Below, piece after piece: positions 16,122-24,021 of a stretch of DNA of 64,000 nt (the first letter of the stretch is position 1; each line of letters starts with the position of its first letter). The notes beneath the pieces were generated by a model that did not search any database, was not told where the DNA came from, and worked only from the letters and a program-made list of their open reading frames with translations. Made by a program: the position numbers and the translations under genes. Source of the stretch: Janthinobacterium agaricidamnosum (GTDB lineage: Bacteria; Pseudomonadota; Gammaproteobacteria; Burkholderiales; Burkholderiaceae_D). The stretch spans positions 3,224,001 to 3,288,000 of the forward strand of contig NZ_CP033019.1 in the NCBI RefSeq assembly GCF_003667705.1, read 5' to 3'.

Positions 16122-16799
16122 CTATCGAACCATGCGCGCCTCGCGCTTCGTCAGCTCGCGTTCTTTCATGTCGATGCTAACCAGCCACCCGCCGCGCTCC
16201 AGCTGCTCCGGACGGTTCTCGAAACTCGAGCGCAACTGCAGGCCGCCCAGTTCGAACGACTCTTCCGACATCCACTCGATATAACAGTCGATCAGGCGAC
16301 CCTCCGGAAATGTCGAAATCTGATGGCTGCGCAGCTCAGCGCACGTGGTCTGGCGCTGAAGCACATTTGAGTAATTATCAGCCACCGCCAGCAACCCGCG
16401 CGAGCCACCGCTCTCACGCGCAAGTTTTTTCGGTAGCGCCACTCCAGATCTATACAGTTCCCTGGCTCGAAATCCGATAGCGTTTTCCGGTACGAAAAGT
16501 TTGCATACCCAGGTCTGGGCGACCTCGCGGGTGTGGCCGGACTCATCCCTCGTCGCCTCAATGCCACTCAACACGATATTCCATCCTTGAACCCGCACCA
16601 GTTTGGGCTTGGCCAGCTGCGCCAAGATGCGCGGCGCGCCTATCGTCTGCAGGCGTGCCACTTTTGAAGGGCGTCGGTTCCCCTCCAGCGTTACGTCGAC
16701 CACCAACAGTTCGAGCAGCATGGCGCCCTCTACTACCGGTGCAGGGGCTGCCAGCACTGCCCCATCCTCTCGACGCCTTGATGCCCAAACCTTCATCAT
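16122..16799 (-). CDS. Unknown protein behind a LexA box
   Basis: 225 residues from ATG 16799 (a second ATG follows directly; an in-frame TTG at 16808 would overlap the LexA box). Soluble, basic, without signal or membrane segment. The N-terminus begins MKVWASRRREDGAVL; further blocks are LQTIGAPRILAQLAKPKLVR and GRLIDCYIEWMSEESFELGG. I recognise no family. A perfect LexA palindrome 9 bases upstream makes it a likely SOS-induced gene. Position next to the att end suggests a prophage accessory function such as a response to induction. Confidence 0.7.
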   Translation of the reverse strand: MMKVWASRRREDGAVLAAPAPVVEGAMLLELLVVDVTLEGNRRPSKVARLQTIGAPRILAQLAKPKLVRVQGWNIVLSGIEATRDESGHTREVAQTWVCKLFVPENAIGFRARELYRSGVALPKKLARESGGSRGLLAVADNYSNVLQRQTTCAELRSHQISTFPEGRLIDCYIEWMSEESFELGGLQLRSSFENRPEQLERGGWLVSIDMKERELTKREARMVR

Positions 16800-16807
16800 C
16801 CATCCCA

Positions 16808-16835
16808 AATATACTGTACAAAAACACAGTATATT
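16808..16835 (-). promoter_or_regulatory. LexA (SOS) box
   Basis: The core TACTGTACAAAAACACAGTA fits the consensus CTG-N10-CAG exactly. The arms AATATACTGT and ACAGTATATT are perfect 10-base inverted repeats with an 8-base spacer. It overlaps the TATACT/TACAGT promoter elements of the minus-strand gene that starts at 16799. Confidence 0.85.
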
Positions 16836-16870
16836 GCCAAGCTTAGAAAACCAGAAGGCGAAATTTGTAA

Positions 16871-17047
16871 CTAGTAGAGCCCGCCCTGCTCCGGAGGTGC
16901 GGCCGGCGCAGGTGCTTTCGAACGTGATCGCGGTTGCATAGGGTCGGCGACGAGCAACTCTGCTAGATTCTGCAGATAAACGCCCAATTCTGCCAGCGAG
17001 CCGCCCATCCAGAATTGATGCTTCTCAGCATCCACAATCATCACCAT
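16871..17047 (-). CDS. Small protein of unknown function (58 residues)
   Basis: Found by reading the gap. It starts MVMIVDAEKHQFWMGG, continues SLAELGVYLQNLAELL and ends in a Pro/Ala-rich tail (SRSKAPAPAAPPEQGGLY). Codon use matches the phage genes. It starts 10 bases after the upstream gene on the same strand. It has no strong ribosome site, so coupling to that gene is likely. Function unknown. Confidence 0.65.
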   Translation of the reverse strand: MVMIVDAEKHQFWMGGSLAELGVYLQNLAELLVADPMQPRSRSKAPAPAAPPEQGGLY

Positions 17048-17057
17048 GCGAATTTTT

Positions 17058-17732
17058 TTAAATGACTAATCTGGCTACGCCCAGAATCAGCCCCCCACAA
17101 GTTGCCACGACGCCAAAAAGTGACAACTTACCAGAATGCCGCTCAAAAAAATTCCTAACTTTAAGTTTTACAGACTCTTTCCCACACTGCCATTTCTCAC
17201 CGTTAAAATAGGTAAAGTAAAAATCAATTGCATACTCGCCTGGCCTGACATTATTTTGCAATTTTAATTTATATGAAAGGGGGGCTTGTCGGATTTCCGA
17301 CTCAGTCGATATTGTCGGACATCCACACGAGTTTATGTCAAAATAAGATGTTGACTCAGTCCAGGTAACGTCTTTTATTCCCGCAATGTTGCATGAAAAT
17401 CCGCTAGCATCTATAGCGGTTTTCAAACCACCAAAATATAGCCCCTTTTCATCTTTGCCAAAACTATGAATAACTTCTGATTTCGCACCATCAAATACTG
17501 AAGTTGAAACATACCCGAGAATTTTGCTACCCTTAATATCTCCATATCCTGTTATAAATTGATCGAACTCAAAAAAATCTCCAGGATCTATAACGTTTGA
17601 AGTTACCCGTGTGGCTAACTGATACGCACCTGGTTTTATAGCGTGATCTGCCCGCCGTGGCGCTACTAATATCGCGTCATCTGCAAACGGGATAGCTTGG
17701 TTGCCTTCCTTGTTTTCCTCTAGATTGTTCAT
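17058..17732 (-). CDS. Membrane-anchored protein of unknown function, AT-rich
   Basis: 224 residues. The soluble part is beta-rich (PRRADHAIKPGAYQLATRV, then YAIDFYFTYFNGEKWQCG), and the C-terminus is one membrane helix (LFGVVATCGGLILGVARLVI). There is no signal peptide, so a tail-anchored topology with a cytosolic domain is likely. Base composition is much more AT-rich than its neighbours, with its own AT-rich leader, which marks it as a late insertion (moron) beyond the lysis cassette. It may be a phage-resistance or host-modifying gene; no family recognised. Confidence 0.7.
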   Translation of the reverse strand: MNNLEENKEGNQAIPFADDAILVAPRRADHAIKPGAYQLATRVTSNVIDPGDFFEFDQFITGYGDIKGSKILGYVSTSVFDGAKSEVIHSFGKDEKGLYFGGLKTAIDASGFSCNIAGIKDVTWTESTSYFDINSCGCPTISTESEIRQAPLSYKLKLQNNVRPGEYAIDFYFTYFNGEKWQCGKESVKLKVRNFFERHSGKLSLFGVVATCGGLILGVARLVI

Positions 17733-17917
17733 TTTCGCCCTTGAGTGATCAGTTGTAATATTGTGAATAAATTCATTTTACATACAAATCCTCGGCAATG
17801 GGGATAGAAGATATATGACTTTTGATATCCTTTTTAATTTAACTTTTCTGCCTTTAGTAAGCACTCCTGAAAAACGACGTCGCAGCTTAATTTGGAGAAA
17901 ACTAAGCGACGCTGCCG

Positions 17918-18190
17918 CTATCGGCAGCCTGCAACTACCGCCTCCAGTTCCACTTCATACTTCCGTGCACGCGGCCAGTCTCGCGCCAGCGCCAGGACAA
18001 TCTCGCCATCCGATGCTGACGGCACTAGCTGGTCGAACTCAAACCCTGGGCGCACCGGCACCGCGCCAATGCACGACACCATCACTGGCACCTCGACGCG
18101 CTGCGGCGCCGGTGGTGCGCTGCCGCAGCCAGCCAGCACCACTGCCAGAATAATTTTTGGAATAATTTGTCGCGTCATCCGGTGTTTCAT
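17918..18190 (-). CDS. Rz1-like outer-membrane spanin lipoprotein
   Basis: 90 residues. The signal peptide ends VVLAGC (lipid-modified Cys22), followed by GSAPPAPQRVEVPV, Pro-rich as in o-spanins. It starts 4 bases before the end of the Rz-like gene. Together they form the spanin complex that fuses inner and outer membranes at the last step of lysis. The order holin, endolysin, Rz, Rz1 supports the call. Confidence 0.85.
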   Translation of the reverse strand: MKHRMTRQIIPKIILAVVLAGCGSAPPAPQRVEVPVMVSCIGAVPVRPGFEFDQLVPSASDGEIVLALARDWPRARKYEVELEAVVAGCR

Positions 18191-18582
18191 CTCACACCCT
18201 CCAGCAACAGCCTGACAACCGGCATGGCCTCGTCGCAGGTCGTGGCGCGCGCGCCAGCAACTTGCGCCAGGGCCGCGTCGTACTTCCTGCCCTTGGCAAC
18301 GACTGCCGCCTGGGCCGCCGCGCCGCGATCCTGCGCCGCCAGGGTTGCCTTAGCCATGCCATCGATGGCGCGGTTTTGCTCGCTGATCGAGGCCCGCAGC
18401 GCAGCGGTGACGCCCTGCTCCAGCACCAGCGCCGCGCGCGCGGTGTCACGGTCGCTGGCGGCCAGCCACCAGCCGGTACCGGTGGAGCTGGCAACAGCCA
18501 GCAGAACACCGGCCAGGACAATGGCCGCCGCCTTCCAGATTCCGCTGACGGCGGCGCCCGCCAGCGCGCCCAGGGCGATCAC
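18187..18582 (-). CDS. Rz-like inner-membrane spanin
   Basis: 131 residues. An N-terminal membrane helix (WKAAAIVLAGVLLAVASS) is followed by a long helical periplasmic part rich in Ala, Gln and Arg (DRDTARAALVLEQGVTAALR, SISEQNRAIDGMAKATLAAQ). The layout is that of lambda Rz and its DUF2514-like analogues. ATGA overlaps with both neighbours show tight coupling in the lysis cassette. Confidence 0.85.
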   Translation of the reverse strand: MIALGALAGAAVSGIWKAAAIVLAGVLLAVASSTGTGWWLAASDRDTARAALVLEQGVTAALRASISEQNRAIDGMAKATLAAQDRGAAAQAAVVAKGRKYDAALAQVAGARATTCDEAMPVVRLLLEGVR

Positions 18583-19103
18583 GCCAGCACCCGCTGCGCC
18601 ACCGCGAACAGCGCCAGGCGCTCGGCCAGGCCATTCACGCCACCGTTGATCCGGCGCGTCACCTTCACCTGGTCGCCGGCATCGGCCAGCGCGTTCAGCC
18701 CCTTCGTCTGCCAGAACCAGCCCGCCGAGCGGCAGGCGTTTACGGCCTGCTCGAGCAGTTCAGGCTGGGCCAGCAGATCCAGGCCCAGCGCCTTGCCGCA
18801 GGCAGCGTAGTTCGTCCGGCCGGTCACCTGCAGCAGGCCACGGCCACGGAAGCGCACGCCGTCACCGCGCTGCGTGTTGCCCAGGTCGGCGCGGCCCTCG
18901 TATGCTTGGCCGCTGGCCAGCTCGCGCACATAGACCAGGCTGCCGGACTCATGACCCACCTGCGCCAGGAACGATGCCTGGCGCGCCGGCGTCGTAATCC
19001 CGAATTCCGCCATGGCCGCGTTCAGCGGCGCCAGGAAGGCAGGCGCGCGCGCACGTGCCAGCGGCATGATGGCCAGCAGCTGGGCCAGCGTGACGGCGTT
19101 CAC
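18579..19103 (-). CDS. Endolysin, glycoside hydrolase family 19 type
   Basis: 174 residues, the usual size for phage GH19 lysozymes. The catalytic region reads FLAQVGHESGSLVYVRE with the expected acids Glu52 and Glu61, followed by RFRGRGLLQVTGRTNY, which is diagnostic of the family. It cleaves the peptidoglycan glycan strand. No signal peptide, so release depends on the holin encoded just upstream. ATGA overlaps with both neighbours. Confidence 0.93.
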   Translation of the reverse strand: MNAVTLAQLLAIMPLARARAPAFLAPLNAAMAEFGITTPARQASFLAQVGHESGSLVYVRELASGQAYEGRADLGNTQRGDGVRFRGRGLLQVTGRTNYAACGKALGLDLLAQPELLEQAVNACRSAGWFWQTKGLNALADAGDQVKVTRRINGGVNGLAERLALFAVAQRVLA

Positions 19104-19528
19104 AGACCACCCCGCACGTCCTTGACGATGGCAGCCACATCATGCGCCAGCTCGCCGATGTCCTTGTCCTTGCGCTTGTCGAGCCAGCGCACCGTGGCGC
19201 CCAACACCCACCAGGCGGGCAAGCCGGCGGCGACCATCAGCGGCGCAGCGATGAACAGGAAGCCCAGGGCGGGTTCGCTGTCGTACAGCACCGCCACCTC
19301 TTTCGCGTTCTCGAACAGGCCGGGCCACCAGGAGCGCACGGCCACCACCAGCGCCGGGCCCAGCAGAATGGAAGAAATGATCGTCACGAAGAAGCGCGCG
19401 AACGCCTCCTTTTTTGTCTTTGGCCACATAAACATAAATCCCAGGGAGGTTGCGGCAGCGCCGGCCAGGACCGGGATACCAAAAATTTTGATCAGTGCGC
19501 CGCCGGCGGCGGTCGTTTCGAGGGCCAT
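19100..19528 (-). CDS. Putative holin
   Basis: 142 residues with three to four membrane helices (IPVLAGAAATSLGFMFMW, FVTIISSILLGPALVVAV, LGFLFIAAPLMVAAGLPAWW) and a charged C-terminus (WLDKRKDKDIGELAHDVAAI). It directly precedes the endolysin. This fits a holin that forms membrane lesions at the lysis time; the family itself is not conserved enough to name. It is preceded by an intrinsic terminator. Confidence 0.75.
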   Translation of the reverse strand: MALETTAAGGALIKIFGIPVLAGAAATSLGFMFMWPKTKKEAFARFFVTIISSILLGPALVVAVRSWWPGLFENAKEVAVLYDSEPALGFLFIAAPLMVAAGLPAWWVLGATVRWLDKRKDKDIGELAHDVAAIVKDVRGGL

Positions 19529-19554
19529 GTAGTGCCTTTCAGGTGGTGGAAATG

Positions 19555-19576
19555 AAAAAACCCGCCTAAGCGGGTT
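19555..19576 (-). terminator. Intrinsic terminator before the lysis cassette
   Basis: On the minus strand: AACCCGC, loop TTAG, GCGGGTT, then a run of T. It separates the tail-fibre assembly gene from the holin. Confidence 0.8.
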
Positions 19577-19597
19577 AATAACGGACTGCGCGCGCTT

Positions 19598-20089
19598 TTA
19601 GATCGCGTCAGGATCAAAAGCCTCGCGGATAACCGGTGGCGCAGCAGCGATAATTGCCACGTAGGCGTCCCTCATAGCCTTCTCGAGACCATCGAGATCG
19701 GTAGCGGCCAGCACGGCCGGCGCGATGGTGATATCGAGCAGCGCCTGCCGAGCGGTGGCTGCCTCCTGGGCCATAAAAGTGTCGGCGGCAAGCAGTGCCG
19801 CCATGCCAATGCCGGCCAGGCGGTTGAGAACTTGTTCGCGGATGACACGAACGGAGTCCAGGTATGCGACAGCGATTGGCGCGAAAGGGAGTGCCGGCGC
19901 TGCGGTAAAGGTGAATTTCACGTTGGAGTAGGAGATCGTGTCACCGCGGCAAATTGCAGCACGCAACGCCCCTTCAGTGGCGATATCAACCTCTACAGCG
20001 TCATCAGGCCATGTGCCGGCATTTTCATAAGTGGAACGAAGTTCATTTGCGTAAAACCCGCCGGTGATGATCGAAAACGATTTATTCAT
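19598..20089 (-). CDS. Tail fibre assembly-like protein
   Basis: 163 residues, the gene directly after the tail fibre. The N-terminus (SFSIITGGFYANELRSTYEN, then AGTWPDDAVEVD) fits the tail-fibre assembly or chaperone-type proteins seen at this place in Mu- and P2-like phages, where they help fibre folding. The remainder is helical (RVIREQVLNRLAGIGMAAL). The assignment rests partly on position. Confidence 0.65.
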   Translation of the reverse strand: MNKSFSIITGGFYANELRSTYENAGTWPDDAVEVDIATEGALRAAICRGDTISYSNVKFTFTAAPALPFAPIAVAYLDSVRVIREQVLNRLAGIGMAALLAADTFMAQEAATARQALLDITIAPAVLAATDLDGLEKAMRDAYVAIIAAAPPVIREAFDPDAI

Positions 20090-20101
20090 TTTATTTCTTT
20101 C

Positions 20102-21199
20102 TTATCGGCCAACCGCGAAATAGGACGGCGTTGATCCGCCAGAAGGAGCGCCGCCAATATATGTAAAGATTTTGCAGCCGGCGAGGGTAATTGCCCCCGT
20201 TGCCATACCTGTGAACTGGGATGCGGGCGTTGCACCCTTCGGTTGATAGAACGAAATCACATGCAAAACTTCATTTGGGAAGGCTGTGGTAAATATCGCA
20301 TTCGAAACCCCAGAGGCATCAGCAGTTCCCCCAAGTCCCCACTGAAAAATTAAGCTTCCGAGCCAGGATGGGAACTTTATGTACCCGTTTGGCGTGAGAC
20401 TTACCGCGAAGCCCATCGCTACGGCTACAGTTGCAATAGCGTTATAGAACCAGCCGGTCGTCGCGACTTTCGTGCTGTTATCGGCTGCAGGCGGAGTCGG
20501 TGCCGTAGGCGATACTGTGAACGCATTCATCACGTTCAGCATCGCAGCGGTGCCGGAAAACGGTGCGCCAATTGCCTTCGCGATATTCCCTGCATTAATC
20601 GTGGTTTGTCCGTTCGCGACGGTGACAACCCACAAGCCGACATAGCCTGCATCTGCAGCAGGCGTCACTTGCGATCCGGTCACAGCCGCGATGCCGGCCT
20701 TCGCCGAGAGTGCCACCGTCCCGTCGCGTACGGTATTGTTCGTTGTGCCTGCCCCGCCCGGGCCACTATATGCGGTCGACGGGTTGCTGGCGTTGTAGTA
20801 CGGCAGCACCACTGCTCCGCTATCCACCTCTGAAAACGCTGCTTGGATCAGGTAATTGATACTCTGGCCGGCAGTACCAGGTGCCGCGCACGCCAACGTC
20901 ACGGAATCAAGCAAGATGCCCTGTTTCATGATCGAGTGCGCGGTGTCGGCGGCAATTGAACTGTAGGCCGTGCCATCGATGTTTTGCAGGCTGTAGATCT
21001 CACCCGGTGAAATCACAACGTTCAGCGCAGCAGGCGAGTTCGGCGCGCAGCCCAAGCCACTTACTGTGGTCGCTGTACCGATGATAGTCTCCGTCAGCTT
21101 TGCCAGGGCAATCATCGTGTTCTTGTTGGTGCCGAGCAAGTCGGTCTCCAAAGGGATCTGGCCTGGATAGATAAGTTGTCGTTTCAAAATTTGCTCCAA
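20102..21199 (-). CDS. Tail fibre protein
   Basis: 365 residues. The N-terminus (RQLIYPGQIPLETDLLGTNK) is the baseplate-binding part. The middle is Ala/Gly/Thr-rich beta sequence, followed by TAPTPPAADNSTKVATTGWF, a pattern common before fibre tips. The C-terminal GYIKFPSWLGSLIFQWG is the start of the gp53-like fibre C-terminal domain. It mediates host recognition. It is shorter than many fibres, so the virion may use a compact spike. Confidence 0.85.
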   Translation of the reverse strand: MEQILKRQLIYPGQIPLETDLLGTNKNTMIALAKLTETIIGTATTVSGLGCAPNSPAALNVVISPGEIYSLQNIDGTAYSSIAADTAHSIMKQGILLDSVTLACAAPGTAGQSINYLIQAAFSEVDSGAVVLPYYNASNPSTAYSGPGGAGTTNNTVRDGTVALSAKAGIAAVTGSQVTPAADAGYVGLWVVTVANGQTTINAGNIAKAIGAPFSGTAAMLNVMNAFTVSPTAPTPPAADNSTKVATTGWFYNAIATVAVAMGFAVSLTPNGYIKFPSWLGSLIFQWGLGGTADASGVSNAIFTTAFPNEVLHVISFYQPKGATPASQFTGMATGAITLAGCKIFTYIGGAPSGGSTPSYFAVGR

Positions 21200-21220
21200 A
21201 AAAAGAGCCGCATATGCGGC
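21198..21220 (-). terminator. Intrinsic terminator before the tail fibre gene
   Basis: On the minus strand: GCCGC, loop ATAT, GCGGC, then T-rich (CTCTTTTTTT). Stem of five pairs. Confidence 0.7.
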
Positions 21221-21244
21221 CCTTGTGGGTGAATTTGATAAAAA

Positions 21245-21904
21245 TCAAGAGCTAATGCTCATCCAAACGATGGTTCCGATCGGCTTCACACTGTCCACGG
21301 CCGTATACAGGTCAGCGTCCGTCACTGCGCCAGTGCTTTGCGACAGCGCTGCGTAGGCCGCACGAGACGGCGCACTGTAACCGCCTGGCGGTGAGCCGTA
21401 GCCGGCGATATACGGGATGCCGGAAGAGGCTGGACGATAAGCTTGCACGAACGCTTGGAACGGCAACAAGATCGATCCGTATGCGCCGGCCACGCCGTAG
21501 CCGCTGTTTGGCGCTCCATATGCACCAGTGTCCGCCGGCCGCTGCGGCTCGATGATGATCGGCGCGCGCCCGGTAAGGTCGGTAAGCACTCGGGTAATCG
21601 CGTTGCGCGTGGCGCGCTCGCGGAATAGGCTGAGGATGATCCGTGCGCGAAAACTGGCGTCGGACTGGTTCGCCGAGCGCATCAGCGCGGTGCCGAAAAA
21701 GTCTGCTGCGATCATGTCGAGCCAGCCCTCTGTCGCCGTCTTAATGCGGGTTTGCAGCACTGCGTATTGATAGAGCGCATATGCGAATGCGGATGCACTG
21801 GCGAGGCCTTGGATCAGAGCGTCCACCAAATCGCGCACCGAGCCGAACCAGGGAGGCAGCACACTTTTTATACGTGAAACAATATCTGCTTGGTCGCCTG
21901 TCAT
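21245..21904 (-). CDS. Baseplate protein, Mu gp48 / DUF2612 type
   Basis: 219 residues from ATG 21904 (TGATG with the upstream gene). The beginning (VSRIKSVLPPWFGSVRDLVD) and LASASAFAYALYQYAVLQTR fit the small baseplate protein that follows gp47/J in Mu- and P2-like tails and links the wedge to the fibre. The C-terminal half is a Gly/Tyr/Pro-rich stretch. Confidence 0.75.
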   Translation of the reverse strand: MTGDQADIVSRIKSVLPPWFGSVRDLVDALIQGLASASAFAYALYQYAVLQTRIKTATEGWLDMIAADFFGTALMRSANQSDASFRARIILSLFRERATRNAITRVLTDLTGRAPIIIEPQRPADTGAYGAPNSGYGVAGAYGSILLPFQAFVQAYRPASSGIPYIAGYGSPPGGYSAPSRAAYAALSQSTGAVTDADLYTAVDSVKPIGTIVWMSISS

Positions 21905-23028
21905 CACGCCACGCTCACGGTTCCGGTCTTAATGACCTGCAGGGCGGTAGCAGCGAGATCGACTGTATCACCGTTGAGCATGACGGCGGTCACGTTGGTC
22001 ACGCCTGGCGAGGCATCGTAGGCGATCTGCGTCATGCGTGAAAACGCCAATTTCTGCCCCAGAGTCAGCGAATTGACGTAAGTCCGAAGCGCTGCCGCCA
22101 CAATCGCGGCTGTCGCTGTGCGGTCGTAGCCGGTGGCCGTGGTAATCGTCATCGAAATATTGGCAGTGACCACTATCGGGGCAAAAACGCCAAACGTCGA
22201 CGTGAACGGGCGCACTGCATCGATCGCATTTGCCGCCGACAGCAGAAGTTGCGATGGCGGATAGCCCGTACCGTCATCGACGACAGCAAAAAAATAGCCG
22301 TTCTGCGCCACGCCGCCGTAGGTGAAATTCTCGGTAAGTGAGAACGTCACGCCCTGCGCCAGCGACGTGATAGCGTTCCCAATCGCCAGCTTGGTCGCCT
22401 TCGACAGCGAGGCGATGTAGGTGATGAAACGGGCTCGCAGGGCGGCGTTTTTCTCTGCGTCGACGCCATTTGTGAAGCCGGCCGCGTTCGTGACGGCGTC
22501 GACGCCGGGGATCGGCTGATTGATCAACGCAATCTGCCCGGCCACCGCGTTCGCTGCCGCGCCAGGCGTCGATGCGGTCACGGTGATATTGATGCTCGCC
22601 ACGCCCGGCGCAAGCACGTAGCCGCCCAGCAGAGCGCTGTATGCGGCATTCGTCGCGTCAAGCAGCGCGACATAGGCCTGCGTGCCGTCAAGCGTCAAAA
22701 CGGTGGCGCCGACCGGGACGACAGCCTGAGCGGTCGGAGTAAAGCGCGAGAACGCAACCAGGCCCGAGGCCGGAACGGCGCCCAGGCGCACAACGCCAAA
22801 ATCGGCCATCCAGCTATCAAGGTCGGCATCGTTGGAAGTTGCCGCCCGCGTGGCGGCCAGCAACTGCAAGATCAGACCCTGAAGCCACAGAATGACTGTG
22901 GCGTTGGCTTCGACTACGGCGCGCAAGATAGAGCCGACGGTCAGGTTGACCAGGCCGCTCGCGGAACCCTGGATCGCCGTAACAGCGTCGCGGACCAGTG
23001 TTACAAAATCTTTTGTAGAAATACTCAT
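21904..23028 (-). CDS. Baseplate J/gp47 family protein
   Basis: 374 residues. MSISTKDFVTLVRDAVTAIQ, LVNLTVGSILRAVVEANATV and LDSWMADFGVVRLGAVPASG are typical of the Mu gp47/P2 gpJ wedge protein, followed by the repeated beta domains (GAAANAVAGQIALIN) and the C-terminal cap. It forms the baseplate wedge rim of contractile tails. Confidence 0.93.
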   Translation of the reverse strand: MSISTKDFVTLVRDAVTAIQGSASGLVNLTVGSILRAVVEANATVILWLQGLILQLLAATRAATSNDADLDSWMADFGVVRLGAVPASGLVAFSRFTPTAQAVVPVGATVLTLDGTQAYVALLDATNAAYSALLGGYVLAPGVASINITVTASTPGAAANAVAGQIALINQPIPGVDAVTNAAGFTNGVDAEKNAALRARFITYIASLSKATKLAIGNAITSLAQGVTFSLTENFTYGGVAQNGYFFAVVDDGTGYPPSQLLLSAANAIDAVRPFTSTFGVFAPIVVTANISMTITTATGYDRTATAAIVAAALRTYVNSLTLGQKLAFSRMTQIAYDASPGVTNVTAVMLNGDTVDLAATALQVIKTGTVSVA

Positions 23029-23035
23029 GGTCGCC

Positions 23036-23437
23036 TTATTTAGTTACGTCGAACGCGAGCGCCGCCGGCGTTCCGGTCTGCGCATCGTTGTAGCGGATAT
23101 CGACCGACACGCCGCCCAAGATCTCGGTCACCGTGATGACCGGCGCCGGGCTGCGCGCAACGCACGCCTCGAGAAACATCTGCCCCTGGATAAGCCCCTT
23201 GATTTTTGGGATGTCGACGGCGTCGCCGATCATGCGCGGCAGGCCGGCGCCGTAGTCGGGGTGGAAAATATAGTCGCCCGGGATCAGCGTGGTGCCATCG
23301 GCATCAATCAGGGCCGGGTTTGTCAGCAGTCGGCGCAGCACGCGCTGCACACCCTCCCCTGTGCCGTCAATCTTTAGCAAATCGCCTGTGGACGACTGTG
23401 AAAGGTCGCCGCCGAAATAGTGGTTCAGGTCGCTCAT
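23036..23437 (-). CDS. Baseplate wedge protein, Mu gp46 / gp25-like
   Basis: 133 residues. It has the length and layout of the gp46/W (gp25-type) wedge protein: GDYIFHPDYGAGLPRMIGD in the middle and VSVDIRYNDAQTGTP at the end. It initiates sheath assembly on the baseplate. Position between spike and J is canonical. Confidence 0.82.
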   Translation of the reverse strand: MSDLNHYFGGDLSQSSTGDLLKIDGTGEGVQRVLRRLLTNPALIDADGTTLIPGDYIFHPDYGAGLPRMIGDAVDIPKIKGLIQGQMFLEACVARSPAPVITVTEILGGVSVDIRYNDAQTGTPAALAFDVTK

Positions 23438-24021
23438 GTGGGTGGATCGCTTATTTCTGTGCCACGACGAATGCCGCCATGTTCATGCTCAATACCGGAT
23501 TTGCCGCCAAAAGTCACATTAATGGTGCCATCGACAATCGGAGCCGTGATCGTGTCCTGTACGTCTAGCGTGTCGTCCATGGTCACTGGCCCGTGGAAAT
23601 CGTGGCCGGCCGCCGTGTAACTAATTCGGCCTGGCGCACTAATCTCGACAGTCCCGTTGTTATGGAATTTCATCACCTGCCCTGCCTTGTGCACCAGCCA
23701 GAACTCGCCGGACACCACCGGAAGCGGCAGGTCCTGGTCGTTGAAGGCGCGCAGGCCGGCCACGCCGGAATTGATGTCGCCATTCAAAAACGTGACCTCG
23801 ACCAGATCGCCGATGGTCGGCGGACAGAACATACCCCAGCCGTTGCCCACCCAGGGCGTCAGCAGCGGGATCCAGCCGGTCATGTTGCCCTGCGGCTGCA
23901 GCTCCAGGCGCACTGCGTATTTCGTCGGGTCGTAGCTGCGCACGATGCCAGTACTCGGCAGCGCCACGTCGCCGAGCGCAGCCTGTGCCTGCTGGCGCAT
24001 CGCGTTGAGCATGCCCCTCAT
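23434..24021 (-). CDS. Baseplate spike protein (gpV / Mu gp45 type)
   Basis: 195 residues, ATGA overlap with the upstream hub gene. An OB-fold region (GIVRSYDPTKYAVRLELQP, then GWGMFCPPTIGDLVEVTF) is followed by a beta-helix-like part (HNNGTVEISAPGRISYTAAG) and a His-containing tip (GIEHEHGG), which could bind iron as in P2 gpV. It is the membrane-piercing spike. Confidence 0.88.
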   Translation of the reverse strand: MRGMLNAMRQQAQAALGDVALPSTGIVRSYDPTKYAVRLELQPQGNMTGWIPLLTPWVGNGWGMFCPPTIGDLVEVTFLNGDINSGVAGLRAFNDQDLPLPVVSGEFWLVHKAGQVMKFHNNGTVEISAPGRISYTAAGHDFHGPVTMDDTLDVQDTITAPIVDGTINVTFGGKSGIEHEHGGIRRGTEISDPPT

